Part shown: positions 1-9,795 of the stretch, in pieces
Layout: each line of letters starts with the position of its first letter
Numbering within the stretch: the stretch's first letter is position 1
Assembly (NCBI GenBank): GCA_014879745.1
Contig: JACSRM010000245.1
Location: 1-64,000 of the forward strand
DNA: 64,000 nt
Origin: Burkholderiaceae bacterium
GTDB taxonomy: Bacteria > Pseudomonadota > Gammaproteobacteria > Burkholderiales > Burkholderiaceae_C
Direction of reading: 5' to 3'
Position numbers and translations under genes: made by a program
The notes under the pieces: generated by a model
What the model was told of the DNA's origin: nothing
The model's database searches: none
What the model saw: only the letters and a program-made list of their open reading frames with translations

Positions 1-2
1 TC

Positions 3-605
3 CTCGAGGAAAGCGAGGGCGACGTCGCCGGCATCCGCAGCGCGTCGCTCAAGATCGAGGGCGAGTACGCCTTCGGCCTGCTGCGCACCGAGACCGGCGT
101 GCATCGCCTCGTTCGCAAGAGCCCGTTCGATTCGTCGGGCGGGCGCCACACGTCGTTCGCGAGCGTCTTCGTCTATCCCGAGATCGACGACTCGATCGAG
201 ATCGAGATCAACCCGGCCGACGTGCGCACCGACACCTACCGCGCGAGCGGCGCCGGCGGCCAGCACATCAACAAGACCGATTCGGCGGTGCGGCTGACGC
301 ACATCCCGACCGGCATCGTCGTGCAGTGCCAGAACGACCGCAGCCAGCACCGCAACCGCGACGAGGCGTGGCAGATGCTGCGCTCGCGCCTGTACGAGCA
401 CGAGTTGCGCAAGCAGCAGGAGCAGCAGCAGAAGCTCGAGGACAGCAAGACCGACGTCGGCTGGGGCCACCAGATCCGCTCCTACGTGCTCGACAACAGC
501 CGCATCAAGGACCTGCGCACCGGCTTCGAGGTCTCGGCGACGCAGAAGGTGCTCGACGGCGACCTCGACGGCTTCATCGAGGCCAGCCTCAAGCAAGGCG
601 TTTGA
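3..605 (+). CDS. prfB: Peptide chain release factor 2 (C-terminal part; 5' end outside window)
   Basis: Open frame from the window edge; [37 protein letters not shown] contains the class I RF GGQ motif. Confidence 0.97.
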   Translation, partial: LEESEGDVAGIRSASLKIEGEYAFGLLRTETGVHRLVRKSPFDSSGGRHTSFASVFVYPEIDDSIEIEINPADVRTDTYRASGAGGQHINKTDSAVRLTHIPTGIVVQCQNDRSQHRNRDEAWQMLRSRLYEHELRKQQEQQQKLEDSKTDVGWGHQIRSYVLDNSRIKDLRTGFEVSATQKVLDGDLDGFIEASLKQGV

Positions 606-633
606 AGGAACATGACAGAGACGGATTTCGGAC

Positions 634-3315
634 ATGGATGAAGGCACGCCCCACCTGATCCGCCGCGACGCGTATCGCGCGCCGGCGTACTGGATCCGCG
701 AGGTCGAGCTGAGCTTCGACCTCGACCCGGCGAAGACGATCGTCGCGAGCCGCATGCGCGTCGAGCGCAACACCGCCCTTGCCGCCGAGCCGCTGCGCCT
801 GCACGGCGAGGAACTGAACCTGCTGCGCGTGCAGGCCGACGGCCAGAGCGTCTCGTTTCGCAACGAGGACGGCATGCTCGTCATCGACGCGCCGGCCGCC
901 GATGTGTTCACGCTCGAGATCCGCAATACCTGCGCGCCCGAGCGCAACAGCGCGCTCTCCGGCCTCTACACCTCCGGCGGCGGGCTCTTCACGCAGTGCG
1001 AAGCGCAGGGTTTCCGGCGCATCACGTACTTTCTGGACCGGCCCGACGTGATGTGCGTCTACACCGTCACGCTGCGCGCGAACCGCAGCGCCTACCCGGT
1101 GCTGCTGTGCAACGGCAACCTCGTCGCACAGGGCGAGCTCGACGACGGCCGCCATTTCGCGACCTGGCACGACCCGTTCCCGAAGCCGAGCTACCTGTTC
1201 GCCCTTGTCGCCGCCGACCTCGTCGCGCGCGAGCAGCCGATCCGCACCCGCGCCGGGCGCGACCACCTGCTGCAGATCTACGTCCGCCGCCGCGATCTCG
1301 ACAAGACCGAGCACGCGATGAATTCGCTCATCGCGAGCATCGTCTGGGACGAGGCGCGCTTCGGCCTCGCGCTCGATCTCGAGCGCTTCATGATCGTCGC
1401 CGTCGGCGACTTCAACATGGGCGCGATGGAGAACAAGGGCCTCAATATCTTCAACACCGACTGCGTGCTCGCGAGCCCGAGCGTGGCGACCGACGACGAC
1501 TACGCCGGCATCGAGAGCATCGTCGGCCACGAGTATTTCCACAACTGGTCGGGCAATCGCGTCACCTGCCGCGACTGGTTCCAGCTCAGCCTGAAGGAAG
1601 GCCTGACGGTCTTTCGCGATCAGGAATTCAGCATGGACATGGCGGGCAGCGCGAGCGCGAGCGCCGTCAAACGCATCACCGACGTGCGCCAGTTGCGCTA
1701 CGCGCAGTTCCCGGAGGACGCCGGCCCGATGGCGCACGCGGTGCGCCCCGACGCCTACGTCGAGATCAGCAACTTCTACACGCCGACGGTCTACGAAAAG
1801 GGCGCCGAGGTCGTTCGCATGATGCAGACCCTCGTCGGCCGCGACGGCTTCGCGCGCGGCATGACGCTCTATGTGCAGCGCCACGACGGCCAGGCCGTGA
1901 CCTGCGACGATTTTGCGCAGGCCATGGCCGACGCCAACCCCGGCAGCGCGCTGGCGGCGAATCTGGCCCAGTTCGAACGCTGGTATTCGCAGCCCGGAAC
2001 GCCGCGCGTGAATGCCCGCGGCCGCTACGACGCGCCAAGCCGCAGCTATACGCTGGCGCTCGATCAGCAGCTTCCCGCGACGAGCGGCACCGCCGCGCAG
2101 CCGCTCGTGATTCCGGTTCGCGTCGGGCTGCTGACGAGCGATGGCCGCCCGATCGCATTGCGGCTCGAAGGCGAGGCGGCGCCCGCCGAGCCGGTCTTCG
2201 AGCGCGTGCTGGTGCTCGACGCCGGGCGCAACTTCTTCACCTTCGTCGATATCGATGCCGAGCCCGTGCCGTCGCTGCTGCGCGGCTTCTCGGCGCCGGT
2301 GATCCTGTCCGACACGCTGGGCGACGCCGAGCTGCTGACGCTGCTGCAGCACGACAGCGACGCCTTCAATCGCTGGGAGGCCGGACAGCGCATGGCGCTT
2401 TCCCGGCTGCTCGGCGCGCTGCGCGAGGGCCGCGCGCCGCTGCTCGACGCCGCATTCGCGCAGGCCATGCGCGGCGTGCTGCGCGACCCGCAGCTCGACC
2501 CCGCGTTCAAGGCGCTGCTGCTCACGCTGCCGAGCGAGAGCTATATCGCCGAGCAGCTCGACGCGGTCGACCCGCCGGCGATCCATGCCGCGCGCCGCGC
2601 GCTGCAGCTCGAGCTTGCGCAGCACCTGCGCGACGATTGGCATCGGGCTTACGAGTCGCACCGCGTCAATGGCCCCTACTCGCCCGACGCCGCATCGGCC
2701 GGCCGCCGCTCGCTCGCCAGCCTCGCGCTCGCGATGGCCTGCCTCGACGCGCAGCAGCACGGCGACGCCGAATGGCCCGAGCGCGCGGCGAGGCTGGCGC
2801 GCGACGCGACCAACATGACCGATCGCCTCGGCGCCGTCGATGCGCTGATCTTCGCGCGCAGCCCGCTCGCCGACGCCGCGCTCGCGCACTTTTACGCCCT
2901 CTTTCGCAACGAGCCCGACGTCATCGACAAATGGTTCGCGCTGCAGGCGTGCATGCCCGAGCACGAAGGCAGCGTCCTTGCGCGCGTGCGCGAGCTGCTG
3001 CGCCACCCGGACTTTTCGCTGCGCAATCCGAACCGCGTGCGCAGCCTGATCGGCAGGTTCTGCAACGCCAACCGGGCCGCCTTCCACCGCACCGATGGCG
3101 CCGGCTATGCCTTCTGGGCCGATCGCGTGATCGAGCTCGACGCCGTCAACCCGCAGCTCGCGTCGCGCATCGCCCGCGCGATGGACCGCTGGCGCGTGCT
3201 CGTCGAGCCGTATCGCGCCGCGGCGCGCGAGGCGCTGGCGCGCGTTGCGGCCCGGCCCGACCTCTCCAACGACGTGCGCGAGATCGTCGAGCGCGCGCTC
3301 GCGGCGCCCGCCTGA
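634..3315 (+). CDS. pepN: Aminopeptidase N (M1 family)
   Basis: GAMENKGLNIFN and VGHEYFHNWSGNRVTCRDWFQLSLKEGLTVFRDQEFS (GAMEN and HEXXH-X18-E). Confidence 0.97.
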   Translation: MDEGTPHLIRRDAYRAPAYWIREVELSFDLDPAKTIVASRMRVERNTALAAEPLRLHGEELNLLRVQADGQSVSFRNEDGMLVIDAPAADVFTLEIRNTCAPERNSALSGLYTSGGGLFTQCEAQGFRRITYFLDRPDVMCVYTVTLRANRSAYPVLLCNGNLVAQGELDDGRHFATWHDPFPKPSYLFALVAADLVAREQPIRTRAGRDHLLQIYVRRRDLDKTEHAMNSLIASIVWDEARFGLALDLERFMIVAVGDFNMGAMENKGLNIFNTDCVLASPSVATDDDYAGIESIVGHEYFHNWSGNRVTCRDWFQLSLKEGLTVFRDQEFSMDMAGSASASAVKRITDVRQLRYAQFPEDAGPMAHAVRPDAYVEISNFYTPTVYEKGAEVVRMMQTLVGRDGFARGMTLYVQRHDGQAVTCDDFAQAMADANPGSALAANLAQFERWYSQPGTPRVNARGRYDAPSRSYTLALDQQLPATSGTAAQPLVIPVRVGLLTSDGRPIALRLEGEAAPAEPVFERVLVLDAGRNFFTFVDIDAEPVPSLLRGFSAPVILSDTLGDAELLTLLQHDSDAFNRWEAGQRMALSRLLGALREGRAPLLDAAFAQAMRGVLRDPQLDPAFKALLLTLPSESYIAEQLDAVDPPAIHAARRALQLELAQHLRDDWHRAYESHRVNGPYSPDAASAGRRSLASLALAMACLDAQQHGDAEWPERAARLARDATNMTDRLGAVDALIFARSPLADAALAHFYALFRNEPDVIDKWFALQACMPEHEGSVLARVRELLRHPDFSLRNPNRVRSLIGRFCNANRAAFHRTDGAGYAFWADRVIELDAVNPQLASRIARAMDRWRVLVEPYRAAAREALARVAARPDLSNDVREIVERALAAPA

Positions 3316-3353
3316 CGCAAACACCAACGCTGCCCGAACCGAGGACACCCGCC

Positions 3354-4613
3354 ATGCCACGCAAGAACGCCTTCTACGCCCAGTCCGGCGGCGTCACCGC
3401 CGTCATCAACGCCTCCGCCTGCGGCGTGATCGAGACCGCGCGCCAGCACAAGGACAAGATCGGCAAGGTCTTCGCCGGCCGCAACGGCATCATCGGCGCG
3501 CTGACCGAGGACCTGATCGACACCGGCAAGGAAAGCGCGGCGGCGATCCGCGGCCTGCGCAGCACGCCGGCCGGCGCGTTCGGCTCGTGCCGCTACAAGC
3601 TGAAGTCGCTCGACGCCAATCGGCCCGAGTACGAGCGGCTGATCGAGGTTTTTCGCGCCCACGATATCGGCTACTTCTTCTACAACGGCGGCGGCGATTC
3701 GGCCGACACCTGCTTCAAGGTGAGCCAGCTGTCGCAGACGATGGGCTATCCGGTCCAGGCGATCCACGTTCCGAAGACGGTCGACAACGACCTGCCGATC
3801 ACCGACTGCTGCCCCGGCTTCGGCTCGGTCGCGAAGTACGTCGCCGTCTCGGCGCTCGAGGCGTCGTTCGACGTGCGGTCGATGGCGCGCACCTCGACCA
3901 AGGTCTTCGTCCTCGAGGTCATGGGCCGCCACGCCGGCTGGATCGCCGCCGCCGGCGGGCTGATCGAGGACCACGGCATCCCGGTCGTCGTGCTGTTCCC
4001 CGAGATCGCATTCGACCGCGCGAAGTTCGTCGCCCGCGTCGACCAGCTCGTCAAGACCCACGGCTACTGCACCGTCGTCGTCTCCGAGGGCTGCCACACC
4101 GAGGACGGCAAGTTCCTCGCCGAACAGGGCACGCGCGACGCCTTCGGCCACGCCCAGCTCGGCGGCGCCGCGCCGGTCATCGCCGGCATCGTGAAGGACG
4201 CGCTCGGCCACAAGTTCCACTGGGCTGTCGCCGACTATCTGCAGCGCTCGGCGCGCCACATCGCGTCGGCGACCGACGTGAAGCAGGCCTACGAGGTCGG
4301 CGCCAGGGCGGTCGAGCTTGCGCTGGCCGGCCACAACGCGGTGATGCCGACGATCGAGCGCACGTCGGATGCGCCGTACCGCTACCGCATCGGCACCGCG
4401 GCGCTCGCGAAGGTCGCCAACGTCGAGAAGTTCATGCCGCGCGACTTCATCACGAAGGACGGCTTCGGCATCACCGACAAGTGCAAGCGCTACCTCGCGC
4501 CGCTGATCCGCGGCGAGGACTATCCCGTGTACGCCAGTGACGGCCTGCCGAAATATGTGACGCTGAAGAACGTCGCGGTGCCGAAGAAACTGCCCGGATT
4601 CGCGCTGAAGTAG
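3354..4613 (+). CDS. pfp: 6-phosphofructokinase, PPi-dependent type
   Basis: MPRKNAFYAQSGGVTAVINAS..., YNGGGDSADTCFKVSQ, PKTVDNDLPITDCCPGFGSVAKY; start at ATG 3354 inside the longer ORF. Confidence 0.9.
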   Translation: MPRKNAFYAQSGGVTAVINASACGVIETARQHKDKIGKVFAGRNGIIGALTEDLIDTGKESAAAIRGLRSTPAGAFGSCRYKLKSLDANRPEYERLIEVFRAHDIGYFFYNGGGDSADTCFKVSQLSQTMGYPVQAIHVPKTVDNDLPITDCCPGFGSVAKYVAVSALEASFDVRSMARTSTKVFVLEVMGRHAGWIAAAGGLIEDHGIPVVVLFPEIAFDRAKFVARVDQLVKTHGYCTVVVSEGCHTEDGKFLAEQGTRDAFGHAQLGGAAPVIAGIVKDALGHKFHWAVADYLQRSARHIASATDVKQAYEVGARAVELALAGHNAVMPTIERTSDAPYRYRIGTAALAKVANVEKFMPRDFITKDGFGITDKCKRYLAPLIRGEDYPVYASDGLPKYVTLKNVAVPKKLPGFALK

Positions 4614-4664
4614 CGCCGCCGCGACCGAAGCGGCGCAGGCGCTTTGATAGAATGCGCGGCTTTC

Positions 4665-4740
4665 GCCGGTGTAGCTCAGTTGGTAGAGCAGCGCATTCGT
4701 AATGCGAAGGTCGGGAGTTCGACTCTCTTCACCGGCACCA
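4665..4740 (+). tRNA. tRNA-Thr (anticodon CGT), CCA encoded
   Basis: Manual cloverleaf: acceptor GCCGGTG/CACCGGC, D-stem GCTC/GAGC, anticodon loop TTCGTAA, T-loop TTCGACT, terminal ACCA. Confidence 0.96.
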
Positions 4741-4751
4741 GTCAAGGAAAC

Positions 4752-4787
4752 CGCTACGCCCGGCAGACACCGGGCGTAGCGCGTTTT
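4752..4787 (+). terminator. Intrinsic terminator downstream of tRNA-Thr
   Basis: Perfect 12-bp stem CGCTACGCCCGG-cagaca-CCGGGCGTAGCG followed by CGTTTT. Confidence 0.85.
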
Positions 4788-5029
4788 CGAGGTCAGCGAT
4801 CAAAGACCCTGTGAGGGGTCGGCGGGGCGTGTCTGGGGCCTATCCGGTGACACAGTTCCCTTTGAAGGCGACCCTGACGGACGCAGCGATAGCTGCCCTG
4901 CTCCCTCGGGCCGCGGCCCATCGTCAAGGCCGACGACGCGCGCGATCCGTGCCTCACGGCGCTGCGGCGTCCTGCGCCGGGAGAATGTGACGCGCCGCGA
5001 GGCCAGCACGCATCTCGACAACGACCACG

Positions 5030-5190
5030 CCTGTGGATGACCGGGCAGCAAGGCACCAAGCCGCTCTTCTTGTTGCAGCCGTCGGCGAGAGCACCAGCGC
5101 GGGGCGACGGCCTGCCTGCTCGTGCCGCGCCTGCGGCGCGATGTCCAGCCAGACCACATCGCCACGGTCCGCGGCATGGGCCTCGCCACC
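5030..5190 (-). pseudogene. MazF/PemK-family toxin remnant (frameshifted)
   Basis: Minus-strand DRGDVVWLDIAPQARHEQAGRRPALVLSPTA, continued in another frame as CNKKSGLVPCCPVI; matches the MazF N-terminal pattern GD.VW.DF.P....EQAG.RPA.VLSP..YN.K.G. No start codon, C-terminus lost. Confidence 0.75.
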
Positions 5191-5372
5191 ACACCTCGGG
5201 CCCCACGGCCCGCCCTTCCAGGACCGGGCCCTTGCTGGTTCACCGGTGTCATCCCGGCCAGCAGGCTCTCGCGGCTTTCGCGCGCCGGTTCCATGACCCG
5301 TCGGCGCGAATCCGGCTCGCTGTCTCGCCGCCAGACTCGCTCCAGCCCGCCGCTGTGCAGCGGCAAGTCCCG

Positions 5373-6689
5373 CTACTTCACGAGCAGATTCGGCAGCCAC
5401 GTCCCGACCGACGGCGCGACGAGCAGCAGGGCGAGGACCAGCAGTTCGAGCCCGAGAAAAGGCGCCGCGGCGCGGTAGACCTCGCCGAGCGTGATCTGCG
5501 GCGGCGCGACGCCCTTCATGACGAACAGCAGCAGGCCGAACGGCGGCGTGAGGAAGCCGATCTCCATCGTCAGCAGGTACAGCACGCCGAGCCACAGCAG
5601 GTCGATGCCGGCGTGCTGCGCGAGCGGGATGAAGAGCGGGATCGTGATCATCAGCATGCTGACCTGATCGACGAAGCAGCCGAGGAAGAGCAGGATCAGC
5701 ACCATGCCGACGACGAGGCCGAAGGCCGACAGGCCGGAGTTGGCGACGAGGTCGACGAGGCCGTCGGTCGCGCCCGAGAAGGCGAGAATCTGCGAGAACG
5801 TGACCGACGCGGCGATGATGAAGAGCGTCATGACGCTCACGCGCGCCGTCTCGCGCAGCGAGATCGTCAGGTTCTTCCACGTCAGCGACCGGTAGCCGAT
5901 CGCCGCCAGCGCCGACGCGACGCAGCCGAGCGCGGCCGATTCGGTCGGTGTCGCGATGCCGCCGACGAGACTGCCGACGACGGCGATGAAGACGATCGAC
6001 AGCGGCAGCACGTCGCGCACGAAGGGCTTGTAGCGCGCCCAGCCCGCGACCTGAGGCGAGTCGTCGCGCGGCGAGCGTTCCGGATGGATCAGGCACGCGC
6101 CGAGGATGTAGCCGATGAAGAGCACCGCCATGATGAGCGCCGGCACGATGCCTGCGATCAACAGCTTCGAGATCGAGATGCCCGCGAGGCTGCCCAGCAG
6201 CACGGCGAGCGCCGACGGCGGGATCAGCATCGCGATTCCGCCGGTCGCCATGATCGGCCCCATCGCAAGCCGCGGGTCGTAGCCGCGCTTGAGCATCTCG
6301 GGCAGCAGCGCGCTGCCGAGCATCGCGGTGTTGGCGAGCGACGATCCCGACAGCGCGGCAAACACCGTGCCGCCGCAGACGCTGACGATAGGCAGCCGGC
6401 CCGGCACCTTCGCGATCAGCTTCTCGATCGCGTCGATCGCGCGAAACGCGACGCCGCTGTGCAGCAGGATCTCGCCCATCAGGATGAACAGCGGGATCGG
6501 CGCGAGCGAGTAGTTCGTCAGCGCCGTCACCGAGTTGCGCACCATCTGCGCGAGGCCCGCCTCGCCGCCGAGGAACACCATCGCGCCGATGATGTTGACG
6601 GCGAAGAACGTGAACGCCACCGGCAGCCCGAGCGCGAGGAAGCCGCACAGCGGCAGCAGCATCAGCAGCAGCGCGGTGTGCCACGCCAT
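5373..6689 (-). CDS. dctM: TRAP transporter large permease (DctM family)
   Basis: Multi-TM protein: GLPVAFTFFAVN, PLFILMGEIL, SGSSLANTAMLGSALLPEMLKRGYD. Confidence 0.95.
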   Translation of the reverse strand: MAWHTALLLMLLPLCGFLALGLPVAFTFFAVNIIGAMVFLGGEAGLAQMVRNSVTALTNYSLAPIPLFILMGEILLHSGVAFRAIDAIEKLIAKVPGRLPIVSVCGGTVFAALSGSSLANTAMLGSALLPEMLKRGYDPRLAMGPIMATGGIAMLIPPSALAVLLGSLAGISISKLLIAGIVPALIMAVLFIGYILGACLIHPERSPRDDSPQVAGWARYKPFVRDVLPLSIVFIAVVGSLVGGIATPTESAALGCVASALAAIGYRSLTWKNLTISLRETARVSVMTLFIIAASVTFSQILAFSGATDGLVDLVANSGLSAFGLVVGMVLILLFLGCFVDQVSMLMITIPLFIPLAQHAGIDLLWLGVLYLLTMEIGFLTPPFGLLLFVMKGVAPPQITLGEVYRAAAPFLGLELLVLALLLVAPSVGTWLPNLLVK

Positions 6690-6764
6690 CGCGTCAGCCC
6701 TCCCCCACCGCGGCGCAAGCTGTCCGCGACGCGCGCACGGCGAAGGTCGGCGCGCCGGCCGGCA

Positions 6765-7259
6765 TCACAGATCGGGCGCCGGGACGACGTCGTCCTCGCC
6801 GACGACGAGGCGGCGCGCGAACTCGGCTGCCAGCAGCGCCATCGAGACGACGATCACCGCGTAAAGCCACCACTCGGGGAAGACGACCGTCTTGAGCACC
6901 GTGTTGTGGCCCGCCCACGAGCGGTACGTGACGAGCACCGAGAAGGCCAGCAGCGTCAGGCACACCGCGAGGCCGACGGCGTCGGTCGCGCGGCGCAGCG
7001 GATGGCGCAGCGCCGACGGCATCGCGTTGACGAGGAAGTCGACCCGCACGTGGCCGTTTTGCCGCAGCAGCCACGGCGCGGCGAGGAAGGTCGCGGCAAA
7101 CAGCACGTACTCGACGATCTCGGCCAGTCCGTTGAGCGTGCCGCCGCCCAGGCTGCGAACGATCACGTCCCACGACGTGGCGACGGCGACGAGCCCGAAG
7201 GCGGCGCCGGCCGCCACGCCGAGGATGTCGAGCAGCCGCTCGTAGGCGCTGCCGCGCAT
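6765..7259 (-). CDS. dctQ: TRAP transporter small permease (DctQ family)
   Basis: Four-TM 164 aa protein between dctM and dctP; EIVEYVLFAATFLAAPWLLRQNGHVRVDFL. Confidence 0.92.
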   Translation of the reverse strand: MRGSAYERLLDILGVAAGAAFGLVAVATSWDVIVRSLGGGTLNGLAEIVEYVLFAATFLAAPWLLRQNGHVRVDFLVNAMPSALRHPLRRATDAVGLAVCLTLLAFSVLVTYRSWAGHNTVLKTVVFPEWWLYAVIVVSMALLAAEFARRLVVGEDDVVPAPDL

Positions 7260-7271
7260 CGTGGCGTCCGC

Positions 7272-8243
7272 TCAGCGCCCGGTCAGCGCCTTGCGCAGTT
7301 CGTCGACCTGCTGCGGCGCCACTTCCTTGATGTAGGCCCAGCCGGCGTCCCGCGCGGTGTCGAGCCAGACCTGGCGGTCCTTGCCCTCGAAGGCGATCGT
7401 CTTGATGCCGGCGTCGGCCTGGCGCTTGCGCTCCTCGGCGTTGATCTTCGCGTTGTCGGCCCCGTTGGCGGCCTCGATCTCGAGCGCGATGCGCTGCAGC
7501 AGCGCGCGCTGCTTGTCGTCGAGCTTCTTGTTCCAGGTGTCGAGGTTGACGAGGAAGTTCACGTCGACGTTGTAGAAGCCCGGATCGACGCGGTACTTCG
7601 TCTTCTCCTGCCAGCCGAGGTCGAAGATGCCCTGGATCGGCCAGCCGTAGCCGTCGATCACGCCGCGCTCGAGCGCGGTGTAGACCTCGCCGGGGGCGGT
7701 CTGCACGAGGTTCGCGCCGAGCGCGGCGAAGAACGCGCGATAGACCGGCGTCACGCGGATCGTCAGGCCGTGCAGGTCGGGCTTCGTGATCGGCTTGTTG
7801 ACGTAGAGGTGAAACGGCACGCCGTCGCCGGTGCGGGCGAGGTAGTAGGCGTTGAGCTTCTCGTTGTGCAGCTTGTTGATGTAGGCCCAGCCGCCGTTCT
7901 TGCGCTGCTCCTGGATGCTGATCTCGGAGAGCTTCAACGCGTCCGCCGCCGGCATCAGGTTGGTGTAGAACGCGCCGGTCGCGTTGCCGATGTCGACGAT
8001 GCCGTTCTTCACCGCGTTGCCGACCTCGAACGGCGGCATCGCCTTCGGGCCGCCGATGTAGTTGATCCGCACCAGCCCCTTGCCCTCCTCGTTGACCTTC
8101 TTGATGAAGGCCTCGAACGGCCGCGAAAACGACGTCCCCTCCTGAAAACCGCTCACCGCGCGCAGCGTCACCTGCTCGGCCGAAACCGGTTGCACTGCCA
8201 CCCACGCCATCACGACAGCGGCGCATGCAGACTTGAACATCAT
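7272..8243 (-). CDS. dctP: TRAP transporter substrate-binding protein (DctP family)
   Basis: Signal peptide MMFKSACAAVVMAWVAVQPVSA; GEVYTALERGVIDGYGWP; start trimmed from a longer ORF. Confidence 0.93.
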   Translation of the reverse strand: MMFKSACAAVVMAWVAVQPVSAEQVTLRAVSGFQEGTSFSRPFEAFIKKVNEEGKGLVRINYIGGPKAMPPFEVGNAVKNGIVDIGNATGAFYTNLMPAADALKLSEISIQEQRKNGGWAYINKLHNEKLNAYYLARTGDGVPFHLYVNKPITKPDLHGLTIRVTPVYRAFFAALGANLVQTAPGEVYTALERGVIDGYGWPIQGIFDLGWQEKTKYRVDPGFYNVDVNFLVNLDTWNKKLDDKQRALLQRIALEIEAANGADNAKINAEERKRQADAGIKTIAFEGKDRQVWLDTARDAGWAYIKEVAPQQVDELRKALTGR

Positions 8244-8437
8244 CGGAAGGTCTCCTTGCAGCTGAGGCCGCTGCCGGGTTGCAACGGTGCGCCGGATTCT
8301 AGTGTCCGCATCGGGGCCGAGAGACCGAGCCGCGAGCAAGCCCGCAATCGCTGCAGGACGAACGGCGCGAGTGCTGCGTCGACTGCCGGGCAGCAAGGCA
8401 CGACGATGCCGACCGACCGCCGCGCGCCGCAACGCGC

Positions 8438-9460
8438 TCAGCGCGCGCGCAGATGGGTGTCGAAGAACTCGACCACCGCCTTGTTCATCGAATCGTGAAA
8501 CTGTTCGCGGTCGAATCCGTCGGCGTCGGCACAGAGCGCGGCGGGCCGCAGGAGCCGGCACGGCGCCAGGAACGAGGTGTGCCCGGCGAGCGGCACCGCG
8601 TGGAACTCGGCGTTCGCGCCGAGTGCTTGCCGGATGAGCCCGGCATTCGTCTCGTCGGGCACGAGTCGGTCGCCCTCCCCGCTCCACAGTTGCACCGGCA
8701 CGCGCACACCGTCCAGGCCCCCGGTTCCGAATGCGAAGCCCAGACCGGGCGCGGCAACGACCGCCGCCTTGATTCGCGTGGACGCCTGCAGTGGCTCACC
8801 CGGCCACGCCTTATCGGCAGCCAGCAACGGCGATCCGACCTGTTGCAGAACCTCGCATACGAGCTCCGGGGCGGCCCGGCAATGGGGACCGATCAGCCGC
8901 ATGTCGGGCCGGGCGCCGGCTGCGGCGAGCACCGTGAAGCCGCCGGCCGACATGCCGAATGCGCCGATCCGCGCGGCGTCGATCCGCTGCGCCTCGGGCC
9001 AGCGATTCGACATGTAGTCGAGCGCGGTATCGAGGTCGCGCACCCGGCCGGCGAAGAGCGTCAGCGCCGCGGCACGCGAAGCGTCGGTGAAATTGTCGCC
9101 TCGGTGAAGCGGCGCGACGACGACATAGCCGGCACTCGCCAGCGCGAGCGCGAGGTCGGCGTGGCTTTGCGGCCCTCCGCCGTTGCCATGCGAGAAGACG
9201 ATCAGCGGCAGACGCTGCCCCTCTATCGGAGCATCCTTCGCGACATCCATCAGCACCGGCCCGATCAAAACGGTCGGCCAGGGCCGCGCGCGAGTGGGAT
9301 ACCAGATCGCCACCGCGAGCGGTGGCGCCCCTTCCTTCGACGCCTGCGCGAGTCGAAATCCCACCGGATGCGTCGATCGCAAGGCCGACCACCAGGCCGC
9401 ACCCGCAGCAGACAGCAGCAGCACCAGCACCGCGATCGAAAGTCCGACGAGCCACTTCAT
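8438..9460 (-). CDS. Alpha/beta hydrolase, dienelactone-hydrolase-like, membrane-anchored or secreted
   Basis: N-terminal hydrophobic segment; LPLIVFSHGNGG, IGAFGMSAGGFT nucleophile elbow. Confidence 0.85.
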   Translation of the reverse strand: MKWLVGLSIAVLVLLLSAAGAAWWSALRSTHPVGFRLAQASKEGAPPLAVAIWYPTRARPWPTVLIGPVLMDVAKDAPIEGQRLPLIVFSHGNGGGPQSHADLALALASAGYVVVAPLHRGDNFTDASRAAALTLFAGRVRDLDTALDYMSNRWPEAQRIDAARIGAFGMSAGGFTVLAAAGARPDMRLIGPHCRAAPELVCEVLQQVGSPLLAADKAWPGEPLQASTRIKAAVVAAPGLGFAFGTGGLDGVRVPVQLWSGEGDRLVPDETNAGLIRQALGANAEFHAVPLAGHTSFLAPCRLLRPAALCADADGFDREQFHDSMNKAVVEFFDTHLRAR

Positions 9461-9538
9461 ATCGTCACACCGGCAAGACCGGCACGCACTCGTCGAAGGC
9501 GCCGCCCATGGTGGGCGGACTGTACAGCCGCCGCGGCT

Positions 9539-9769
9539 TCATCGCCGATCGTCGACGAGCAGCGCAACCGCCCGGCGCGCGAGCGGCGCAACGAGCAACA
9601 CGACCGGGAACGCCACCAGCCATGCGGTGAGCCAGGCGCCGGTCCACAGCGCGACATAGCCATCGACCAGACCGGTGGCGCGATACGTCGCGATGCCCGA
9701 GACAAGCAGCGACATCAGGCCCGACAGGATCAGCCCGAACAGCGCGGGCGCGAATTTTCTTGGAAGCAT
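9539..9769 (-). CDS. DUF2798-like small membrane protein
   Basis: MLPRKFAPALFGLILSGLMSLLVSGIATYRATG... two TM segments. Confidence 0.7.
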   Translation of the reverse strand: MLPRKFAPALFGLILSGLMSLLVSGIATYRATGLVDGYVALWTGAWLTAWLVAFPVVLLVAPLARRAVALLVDDRR

Positions 9770-9795
9770 CAATCCACTCCTCGCAAAAGCTTCGA

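Noticed and set aside
996-3353. Upstream two-thirds of the 1205-aa ORF ending at 4613
   Set aside because: Arg-rich shadow frame of pepN; the real gene starts at ATG 3354 with a recognisable PFK N-terminus.
589-3360. 923-aa minus-strand ORF antisense to pepN
   Set aside because: Arg/Ala/Val/Glu-rich shadow ORF caused by high GC3; pepN is strongly supported on the plus strand.
3105-4745. Long minus-strand ORF starting MTGAGEESRTPDLRITNALLYQLSYTGE
   Set aside because: The N-terminus is the antisense translation of tRNA-Thr and the rest is antisense to pfp; a well-known spurious ORF type.
4790-5030. Possible IS-element end (ccggtgacacagttccctttgaa)
   Set aside because: No matching inverted end, target duplication or transposase fragment could be identified by eye.
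8389-8404. 16-nt match (ccgggcagcaaggcac) to the MazF remnant at 5041-5056
   Set aside because: A match of this length is expected about by chance in 64 kb of GC-rich DNA, and the flanking translation does not resemble MazF.
5037-8498. 1153-aa plus-strand ORF
   Set aside because: Antisense to dctMQP; repetitive RDR/EQQ composition, no domain recognisable.
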